Notes under the pieces: generated by a model
What the model was told of the DNA's origin: nothing
Seen by the model: the letters and a program-made list of their open reading frames with translations, nothing else
Databases searched by the model: none
Translations under genes and position numbers: made by a program
Shown: one piece after another, positions 56,006 to 64,000 of the stretch
How the letters are laid out: every line of letters begins with the position of its first letter
Position numbering within the stretch: position 1 is the first letter of the stretch
Assembly: GCF_000696095.1 (NCBI RefSeq)
Contig: NZ_BAYX01000002.1
Span: 496,001 to 560,000 of the forward strand
Direction of reading: 5' to 3'
DNA from: Rhizobium rhizogenes NBRC 13257
Lineage (GTDB): Bacteria > Pseudomonadota > Alphaproteobacteria > Rhizobiales > Rhizobiaceae
Length of the DNA: 64,000 nt

Positions 56006-56974
56006 ATGCGAACAAGCCTATCGAAGATTTCGGCGACCAGCCTCATCCTTTTTCTTGCCATTACCTCCACTTGCGCGGCCCAGGACATGGTGCGCGTGCC
56101 TCCCGGCAACCGCAATTCCGAGCAGCCTGCGATCCCCTCGACATCGGCGATGCGCGCCAAGGCCTTCTCCACGACCTATGAGGAGAAATACGAGAAGATC
56201 CTCACGGTGCTCCGCCAGGACAAAAGCCTGATGCAGCAGATTAAGAAGGCAGCTGAGACCTATCAGATCGATCCGATCCACATCATTGGCGCCCTTGTCG
56301 GCGAGCACACCTACAACATCACGATCGTCGACAGGGTTCAGTCCTACTATGTCAAGGCGCTCGCCTATTCGAAGGCGGACTTCACGTTCAGCTACAAGGG
56401 CACGTCCGTGCAGTCCTTCGTGAAGAGGCCGGAATTTGCGCGTTGCAATGGTTTCACCGGCAGCACCGAACTCTGGGAATGCCGCGACGAGACGTGGGAT
56501 CAGAATTTTCGCGGTAAGACCATCGACGGCGTTTCCTATGAGAACATGACGTTCCAGCGAGCGTTCTTTCAGCCCTTCTATGCCGGGCAGACCTTCGGCC
56601 TCGGGCAGATCAGCCCGCTGACGGCGCTGGAGGTCACCGACCGGGTGCATGCCACCAGCGGATTGGCGAAATTATCGCCGGACGATCCGCAGGCGATCTA
56701 TCGCGACATCATGGATCCGGCGCGCAGCGTTCTCTACATCGCCGCGATCATCAAGGATGCCATAGAGGCCTACCGGGATCAGGGCTTCGATATCTCCGAC
56801 AATCCCGGCCTGACCGCGACGCTATACAATGTCGGCCAGCCGCGTCGCCGGGCGCTGTCGCTCCGGCAGGATGCCGATAAGCCCGGTGGTCGCAAGCTGC
56901 CGGAGGAGAATTATTACGGCTGGCTGGTCAACGACAAGCTGACGGAACTTCAGGGCCTGTTGGCCGGGTCATGA
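56006..56974 (+). CDS. DUF1402 family secreted protein
   Basis: Encodes 322 residues from the ATG at 56006; a frame extending to 55757 is antisense to the previous gene. A signal peptide (MRTSLSKISATSLILFLAITS, cut near residue 24) precedes a helical domain with GALVGEHTYNITIVDRVQSYYV, NGFTGSTELWEC, FGLGQISPLTALEVTDRVH and NPGLTATLYNVGQPRRRA. The glutamate in GEHTYN and the GLGQISPL segment look like a lysozyme/transglycosylase fold. It may act on peptidoglycan; this is inference. The codons downstream of the signal fit the neighbours. Confidence 0.85.
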   Translation: MRTSLSKISATSLILFLAITSTCAAQDMVRVPPGNRNSEQPAIPSTSAMRAKAFSTTYEEKYEKILTVLRQDKSLMQQIKKAAETYQIDPIHIIGALVGEHTYNITIVDRVQSYYVKALAYSKADFTFSYKGTSVQSFVKRPEFARCNGFTGSTELWECRDETWDQNFRGKTIDGVSYENMTFQRAFFQPFYAGQTFGLGQISPLTALEVTDRVHATSGLAKLSPDDPQAIYRDIMDPARSVLYIAAIIKDAIEAYRDQGFDISDNPGLTATLYNVGQPRRRALSLRQDADKPGGRKLPEENYYGWLVNDKLTELQGLLAGS

Positions 56975-57042
56975 ATGGCGGAAGGCGGGTGAGGCAGCGA
57001 TGCCGACCCGCTTTTGCCGTTACAGGCATGAGGGGCCGACCC

Positions 57043-59331
<2,289 letters not shown>

Positions 59332-59365
59332 GATCCGCTTCCTTGTCAAACCGTGGCATCCTTCC

Positions 59366-59393
59366 TACATCCTCTAGTGACTAGAGGTGCAAG
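59366..59393. promoter_or_regulatory. MerR-type operator between zntA and its regulator
   Basis: CCTCTAGT (59371-59378) and ACTAGAGG (59380-59387) form a perfect 17-bp dyad around G. On the minus strand TTGCAC and TAGGAA flank it with a 19-base spacer, the hallmark of MerR-activated promoters, so the dyad fills the zntA promoter spacer. The same site probably limits expression of the regulator, which starts 16 bases away. Confidence 0.85.
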
Positions 59394-59402
59394 AGGAAAA
59401 TT

Positions 59403-59825
59403 ATGAAAAAGATCACGATCGGCGAAGCGGCCCGGCAAAGCGGTGTGAAGGTGCCGACGATCCGCTACTACGAGAGCATCGGTCTTCTGGCTGAACCGGA
59501 GCGGAGCGAGGGCAATCAGCGCTCCTACCAGCAGTCGCATCTGCAGAGGCTCGCCTTCATCCGCCACGCCCGTGAACTCGGCTTCGAAGTCGACTCCATC
59601 CGCACGCTGCTGGCGCTACAGGACGACCCGCACCAATCCTGCGCCTCGGCCGACGCCATCGCCAAGGCCCGCCTGATCGAGGTCGAGCAGCGCATCCGCA
59701 GCCTGATGGCGCTGAAAGCCGAATTGGAAATGATGGTAAAAGGCTGCGGCCACGGCCGCGTCGACCAATGCCGGGTGATCGAGGTTCTTGCGGATCACGG
59801 GGAATGCATGCATCCGCAGCATTGA
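59403..59825 (+). CDS. MerR family heavy-metal regulator (ZntR/CadR/PbrR type)
   Basis: Encodes 140 residues. The N-terminal winged helix (ITIGEAARQSGVKVPTIRYYESIGLL) and dimer helix are standard. Possible metal ligands are C80, C115, H117, C123, C135 and H137. The loop CGHGRVDQC resembles ZntR/CadR/PbrR rather than the copper type, whose loop lacks this histidine. It should activate zntA on binding Zn, Cd or Pb; which metal cannot be told. AGAGGAAAA is the ribosome binding site. Confidence 0.92.
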   Translation: MKKITIGEAARQSGVKVPTIRYYESIGLLAEPERSEGNQRSYQQSHLQRLAFIRHARELGFEVDSIRTLLALQDDPHQSCASADAIAKARLIEVEQRIRSLMALKAELEMMVKGCGHGRVDQCRVIEVLADHGECMHPQH

Positions 59826-59948
59826 TGGGATAGGGTTGAATTCACCCCAATTGCCATCTCGCAGTGCCCCATCGAGCACCATGAAAAGTAATGTTTTTCC
59901 TCAAGCCGAGACTGATCAGCACCAAGCTGGATAACAGTCGGCCTTCGT

Positions 59949-60443
59949 TCAAGCGCCTTGTCGAAGCCAGCTGCGTACCATTGCGATGACGCTTCTTTTC
60001 ATGTCAGCGACCGAGTTTCGAACGGTCTCCACACGATCCATAATCCATTTGAGCCAGCCGTAAGTTAGCAGCTTCTCGCGGCCTGCGTGGAAAAGACGTT
60101 CGACCAACAGGAAGCTCATCAGGTATGCCAATGCGATTATTACGAGTCCGAAGATCACATGACCCCTGGCAATGACGAATAGAGCGTAGATCTTCAGTGG
60201 CTCAGCAATCGCAAGCGGGACGACGAACAGAACGAGAATGACGCCTCGTGGCAATGAACCAACAAACTCGCCGAAGTGCACTACGATGGAGAGCGAGGCG
60301 AACCAGTTCACGAACGGGCGGTATAGTGGTCGGGCGACTTCGCTGATGAGCACGAGCACGGTTATGACGAGCCGCAAAGGTAGCAGAAGCAATTGCAAGG
60401 CAGACCGGCGTCGGCGTTCGATGACCATCTCTGAAAGCCTCAT
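59949..60443 (-). CDS. Conserved membrane protein of unknown function
   Basis: Encodes 164 residues from the ATG at 60443 (or 60428). Three to four hydrophobic helices are visible (LQLLLLPLRLVITVLVLISEV, here noted as residues 17-37; VILVLFVVPLAIAEPLKIYALFVI near 70-95; HVIFGLVIIALAYLMSFLLVERLF, near 95-118), then a basic C-terminus. The motif AIAEPLKIYALF and RLFHAGREKLL are also seen, as I recall, in other rhizobia. Unknown function; no partner is evident. Confidence 0.65.
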   Translation of the reverse strand: MRLSEMVIERRRRSALQLLLLPLRLVITVLVLISEVARPLYRPFVNWFASLSIVVHFGEFVGSLPRGVILVLFVVPLAIAEPLKIYALFVIARGHVIFGLVIIALAYLMSFLLVERLFHAGREKLLTYGWLKWIMDRVETVRNSVADMKRSVIAMVRSWLRQGA

Positions 60444-60577
60444 ATCGTCATCAACTGGTGGTCAATGGCTGTTTAAATATGTTCGCTTGGGCGCCCTACG
60501 ATATCTAGCAAACCCTTTGCGGGCAAACGCGAAGCCATGCCGCGACGGTGACTTTGGCTTGAACGAGTTTCCGAAGA

Positions 60578-61186
60578 TTACCAAGCGCCAATCAGGGAAT
60601 TGCCGAGGAGCGGAACGAGGTTGGTTCTTCCATCCTGGTTCCGAACGGTGATAGACGCCTGCATTTTCTTAGGCGACTTCCGAAACCAGTTCGTGGCAAC
60701 GGTGGCGAGGTCTCCGATCATCGGATGCTTGCGCCAATCCGCGAAACGCTCGGCCGTCGCCTCAGGCTCGGAATGATAGAAGAAATCGCCGGACTGGCCG
60801 AGATCGTTGATAGACGCAGCCATGGATGAAAGCCGACGCTGAAACATCTTCGAATGGATCAACAGGCCTGGCGCACTTTCCGAGAACGCAGGGGCCATGA
60901 AGTCGATGGCCCAACCGTCCGCTTCGACCCAGCAGTGGAAATTTTCGCCAGCGCCGGAGACATAGCCATCGTCGCGCTGGTCGGCGAAAAGGATGTGTTT
61001 TCCGTCAAGATTGTAAGCGGCGAGACCGCCCTTCGGCTTTGCCTTGATCTTGAAATGATGTTCGAGAATGAAGGCTCCGAACGTACTGAAATACATCGAA
61101 GCCGTGGCGGGATTGGCGTTTTCGTTGATCAGCAGGCTGTTGATGACCCGGTAAATCCGATGGTAGTCGCTTTGCTTGATCAGCAT
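60578..61186 (-). CDS. DUF2026 family protein
   Basis: Encodes 202 residues, MLIKQSDYHRIYRVINSLL onward. The pattern DYHRIYRV, STFGAFILEHHFKIKAKPKGG, HCWVEADGWAIDFMAP and KMFQRRL matches DUF2026, a papain- or transglutaminase-like fold group without known function. The C-terminus with KKMQASITVRNQDG is typical. Such genes occur in many genomes in accessory DNA. No partner is evident here. Confidence 0.78.
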   Translation of the reverse strand: MLIKQSDYHRIYRVINSLLINENANPATASMYFSTFGAFILEHHFKIKAKPKGGLAAYNLDGKHILFADQRDDGYVSGAGENFHCWVEADGWAIDFMAPAFSESAPGLLIHSKMFQRRLSSMAASINDLGQSGDFFYHSEPEATAERFADWRKHPMIGDLATVATNWFRKSPKKMQASITVRNQDGRTNLVPLLGNSLIGAW

Positions 61187-61396
61187 GATCGTTTGCCCTT
61201 AAACCCACAATATGGGCCTTCCCGTAAGTGATGGCAGCGGCCATGTAAACGTCAGATGTGACAGATATGGCCTCTATCCTTCGCCCAGGGTCACATTCGA
61301 TCCTGTGTTGCTACGGACAGTCTTGGACGGCAGGAGTTAAGCGCAATTGGCTATCGAATATGAGGGCACGCGATTTCAGGTTGTTTCGGCCGAGGT

Positions 61397-61960
61397 CTAA
61401 AGCGCCTCCCCAATGGCATAGAAGTGTCCACCCGCGACGTGATGAAGGCTGCGCCATTCCGGCCCCGCTGTTTCGAAATGCCAATGCCCATCCCGGAACA
61501 CGCGGTCGTCCGCCCACGCAGCGATGACCTCGGCAATGAAGAGGTCGTAGGTGTCCTGTGTATGCGGCTCGCTGACCAGTCTGCAGGCGAGCCAGGCCGA
61601 ACGGCCTTCAACGAACGGCAGATCCTGTCCGGGCACTTCGAAGATCGAGACACCTGATTTCTGAAGCTTGTCCGGTTCGTCGTACAATGTCCGCGTTCCG
61701 ACGTCCCGTGTCAGCGCAAGTTGGGCGACCGTCGGAACTTGCACGACGAAAACCCCGCTCGCCTCGATGAGGGAGCGCGTCTGCGCAACCTTGTCGACAA
61801 CCAGGGTGAGCTTCGGTGGATCGATATCAAGACCGCAACACCAGGCCACAGCCATGACGTTGTCGATGCCGCCATGCCGTGCGGACAAGAGCACGGTCGG
61901 GCCGTGGTTGATCAGACGAAAGGCCTTCTTAAGCTCAACGGAATTCATGTGCTCGTTCAT
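61397..61960 (-). CDS. Flavin reductase family protein
   Basis: Encodes 187 residues from the ATG at 61960; an in-frame ATG at 61948 is an alternative. The split-barrel FMN-binding layout is seen in GPTVLLSARHGGIDNVMAVAW, PPKLTLVVDKVAQTRSLIEASGVFVVQVP and RSAWLACRLV. Such proteins reduce flavin with NAD(P)H, or serve oxygenases. No oxygenase partner is adjacent. The extra residues past the barrel (about 35) have no known role. Confidence 0.88.
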   Translation of the reverse strand: MNEHMNSVELKKAFRLINHGPTVLLSARHGGIDNVMAVAWCCGLDIDPPKLTLVVDKVAQTRSLIEASGVFVVQVPTVAQLALTRDVGTRTLYDEPDKLQKSGVSIFEVPGQDLPFVEGRSAWLACRLVSEPHTQDTYDLFIAEVIAAWADDRVFRDGHWHFETAGPEWRSLHHVAGGHFYAIGEAL

Positions 61961-62097
61961 TGGAAGTCCAGATAGATGAAGTCATAACTGCCCGTGGCTT
62001 CCTGGCTGGTACTTATGCCATTCCGACGTATGTGAAATGAAATAAGCCGAAACAGGCACCAGGACGTTAAAAACGAAGAAGAGCGGTAGCGCGCGTC

Positions 62098-62793
62098 TTA
62101 CCTCGATAATGATCTCAATTCCTCTGGTGCAACCAGAATAAGATCCGCGCCAGCGAGCTCGAGTTCTTCACGGTTACCGTAGCCCCAAAGAACGCCGACG
62201 GCACGCATCCGATTCGCCTGGGCGCCGACGATGTCAAATTTTCTATCGCCGACCATCAGGCAATCCTGGGCGGCCAGTCCAGTATCCTGCAGAATATGCG
62301 CCAGCAGTTCGGGCTTATGGTCCAGACCGGCTCCTGGTATGGAGCCATATATGCCCCGGAAAAGGTTCGATAGTCCGTGATTGTCGAGAATGCGCTGTGC
62401 GAATGTTTGCCGTTTGGAAGTCGCCAGAAGGAGGCGAATGCCTTGAGAATGCAGCTCGAGGAGTGTTTCCCTGATGCCGGGGTAAAGCTCGCTCAGCAGG
62501 AGACCACGAGTTCCATAGTCAGCTCGGTAAGCGTCGACCGCCTCCGCGACACGATCATCGCCGAATGAGCTGAGAAGGTAACGCATCACATCTTCGATCG
62601 GCGGCCCAATGATCGAGCGGATATCCATCTCGGGGTCCGTTTCATGGCCAAGAGCCCGCAACGCCGCGCGGCAGCTTGAAAGGATACCTGGTTGGGAATC
62701 GACCAACGTTCCATCGAGATCGAGGAGGAGGTTGGAAGCGGTGTAGGACACGGGGATCTCACTTTCTCTATCGATGGTCGAAAACAGAGCCAT
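62098..62793 (-). CDS. HAD family phosphatase (phosphoglycolate-phosphatase-like)
   Basis: Encodes 231 residues. The HAD motif I LLLDLDGTLVDS (D25, D27), motif II LLATSKRQ and motif IV MVGDRKFDIVGA are present. The cap (residues 35-100) is the helical C1 type. No ribosome binding site precedes the ATG at 62793; a GTG at 62751, giving VSYTASNLLLDLDG, is a possible start. The substrate is unknown; phosphoglycolate, pyrophosphate and nucleotides are used by relatives. Confidence 0.85.
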   Translation of the reverse strand: MALFSTIDRESEIPVSYTASNLLLDLDGTLVDSQPGILSSCRAALRALGHETDPEMDIRSIIGPPIEDVMRYLLSSFGDDRVAEAVDAYRADYGTRGLLLSELYPGIRETLLELHSQGIRLLLATSKRQTFAQRILDNHGLSNLFRGIYGSIPGAGLDHKPELLAHILQDTGLAAQDCLMVGDRKFDIVGAQANRMRAVGVLWGYGNREELELAGADLILVAPEELRSLSR

Positions 62794-63702
62794 TTATAAA
62801 CGCGGATATCAGGGGAACGCGTCAAGGGAAGCGAACAGGAACCTATGGCCTCGCAATGATTGCGGCAAAAGGTTCGCTCTAACGAATGAAAGCGGCCTTT
62901 CGGCCGCTCTCTGACATTTCTAACAGAACAGAATGCGCGGAAACCTGGGCACAATCACTTTGTGACAAGCACAAGCAAGTATAGGCAGCCATTGATTGTG
63001 ACGCAGCGAATTGTGTAGTTGCAATGACTTGGCATACCTCGCAGCCAATCTATTTTGTCGCTACGGCCATGTGATTTTGACGACTCCTGAGAAGCGCTTG
63101 ATTTACTTGGGTAACTTACCTAGCCTTCAAGCAACGAGGTGACGGATTGGAGAACGGCAGATAGTAGTCGCCAACGAAGGAGCGTGGGCCGGCGAGCACG
63201 CATGCTCGCGCACGAGTGCAAGGACCGACGTTATTCTCAGTCGGGCTACGGCGAATATCTGGAAGTGTTTCCGGGCAGGGGCGTCTGACTGAGAGTGCCA
63301 GGCTCTACTCGATGCCAATGGCCATCGGAGGTTCGCTGGCCCCACGCTGCATCTTGGATTGTGTCCACGCTCGATGAGGAAGATCCAAAGCGTGGCAATT
63401 AGGTATCAATCGGAGAACATGCTCTGGATTGTAACCAAACCTTCCAACGGCACAGAGACGATCCGCTCAGATCAGAATTTCCGGAATATCAGGCGTGAAA
63501 GGGAGAAGCGCGAAGATCACGCGGCGTTTTAGCCTATTGGACAATACAGTCATCCAAATACGCTGACTCGTCCTGGGTCCGAGGGCTGCAAATGACGCCA
63601 AAAAACAAAAACCCGGCGAGCCGCCGGGTTTGCTAGGTTTGCGCGGTCAAAGCCGCCACAACTAGAGCAATACTTCGTTAGGTTTGCGCATTTTCAATCT
63701 CC
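62794..63702. other. 909-base stretch without a recognised gene
   Basis: No frame here has a good start, binding site and protein-like composition; the longest (72 residues, minus strand near 63127) looks accidental. Visible elements are a small hairpin near 62890 (AGCGGCC/GGCCGCT), a GGTAACTTACC palindrome at 63110-63120, an inverted repeat GCGAGCA/TGCTCGC at 63192-63209 and a terminator at 63609-63630. Composition is less GC-rich than most of the window. This may be a decayed or very small-gene region. Confidence 0.6.
63596..63630 (-). terminator. Intrinsic terminator for the gene at the right edge
   Basis: AACCCGGCG (63610-63618) and CGCCGGGTT (63622-63630) form a perfect 9-bp stem with loop AGC. 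On the minus strand it is followed by TTTTTGTTTTTTGG. It lies 73 bases downstream of the stop of the partial gene at 63703 and should end its transcript. Confidence 0.88.
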
Positions 63703-64000
63703 TTATGGAATTGACGCCTTAAAGCCAGCGGCATTTCCTCTCACTAAATTCTCTGCTGTCCAACCGATAACATGGAATCCACCTAGAGGCGAGGCAATTT
63801 TTTGAACCTCGTCACGGCTCATCTGCTGACCTGTTTTCCAAGTCTCTTTCGCCGCAGGCTTGTTCCAGTCCACCAGCTCAACATTCTTAAACTCAGAAGG
63901 AACATAGGCTATCAGGTAGAGCTTTTCAACGCGGTCAACGACATTCAAGGAAAATCGAACGAAATCCGTTTTCTGTGATGCAGTCAGATCGTAGAGAACC
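63703..64000 (-). CDS. C-terminal part of an unknown protein
   Basis: The minus-strand frame stays open to the window edge (no stop from 64000 to 63703), so the gene extends beyond it; a TTG at 63948 would be a much shorter product and is not preferred. The visible 99 residues have a strong sequence-like texture: QKTDFVRFSL, VEKLYLIAYVPSEF, DWNKPAAKETWKTGQQMS, GFHVIGWTAENLVRG. No family recognised. A terminator follows. Confidence 0.7.
   Translation of the reverse strand, partial: VLYDLTASQKTDFVRFSLNVVDRVEKLYLIAYVPSEFKNVELVDWNKPAAKETWKTGQQMSRDEVQKIASPLGGFHVIGWTAENLVRGNAAGFKASIP

Noticed and set aside
60238..60651. 137-residue plus-strand frame across two minus-strand genes
   Set aside because: It overlaps the coding sequence of the membrane protein and the DUF2026 gene in antisense and shows no protein pattern.
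61258..61527. 89-residue plus-strand frame overlapping the flavin reductase gene
   Set aside because: Its 3' half is antisense to a convincing gene and it has no family pattern.
63127..63345. 72-residue minus-strand frame in the gap
   Set aside because: No ribosome binding site, no recognisable pattern, and composition unlike the window's proteins.

Overview
The window is 64 kb of high-GC DNA from an alphaproteobacterium, most probably the Rhizobium/Agrobacterium group. Evidence for this: the sequences and lengths of RpoB (1380 aa), RpoC (1403 aa), EF-Tu (391 aa) and the ribosomal proteins; the order secY-adk-rpsM; and families common in rhizobia (DUF1402, DUF1883, DUF2026, the transglutaminase-like cysteine proteinase). 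No database search was possible, so all family names come from motif recognition and memory.

Region 1 (1-29.6 kb, + strand) is the gene-expression core: the end of rplJ, then rplL-rpoB-rpoC, a small orphan gene on the other strand, the str cluster (rpsL-rpsG-fusA-tuf), the S10 cluster (rpsJ to rpsQ), the spc cluster (rplN to secY-adk) and the alpha cluster (rpsM-rpsK-rpoA-rplQ). Genes inside clusters are tightly packed or overlap. Most longer gaps hold hairpins resembling terminators or attenuators (after rplL, rpoB, rpoC, tuf, rpsQ, rplR, rplO, rpsM and rplQ), so transcription is probably punctuated.

Region 2 (29.6-46 kb) is mixed housekeeping and accessory DNA. It holds a DUF817 membrane protein and a DUF2809 protein, and a MarR-controlled efflux operon (marR, FUSC family, DUF1656, HlyD-type adaptor; AaeXAB-like). 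Next come the periplasmic methionine sulfoxide reductase pair msrP-msrQ, ilvD, an LprI-like secreted protein, and a Do-family protease translationally coupled to the AAA+ ATPase rarA. A minus-strand run of small proteins with a DapA-family protein lacking its catalytic residues follows, then a regulator joining an NTF2/SnoaL-like domain to a LuxR-type HTH, and a ketopantoate-reductase-family enzyme.

Region 3 (47.2-51.5 kb) is the most unusual: four overlapping genes encoding only envelope proteins. They are a coiled-coil four-helix membrane protein, a membrane-anchored protein with vWA-like features, a MotA/ExbB-like protein with a long coiled-coil tail, and a MotB/OmpA-like protein with an acidic residue in its membrane helix. 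This looks like an ion-driven envelope machine of unknown job.

Region 4 (51.5-64 kb) holds an ABC-F ATPase, a CNNM/HlyC-type membrane protein, a transglutaminase-like cysteine proteinase beside a DUF1402 protein, and a zinc/cadmium P-type ATPase divergent from its MerR-family regulator with a clear operator. These are followed by a membrane protein, a DUF2026 protein, a flavin reductase, a HAD phosphatase, a 0.9 kb stretch without a recognisable gene, and the C-terminal end of an unknown protein at the edge. I see no rRNA, tRNA, CRISPR array, insertion sequence or prophage.
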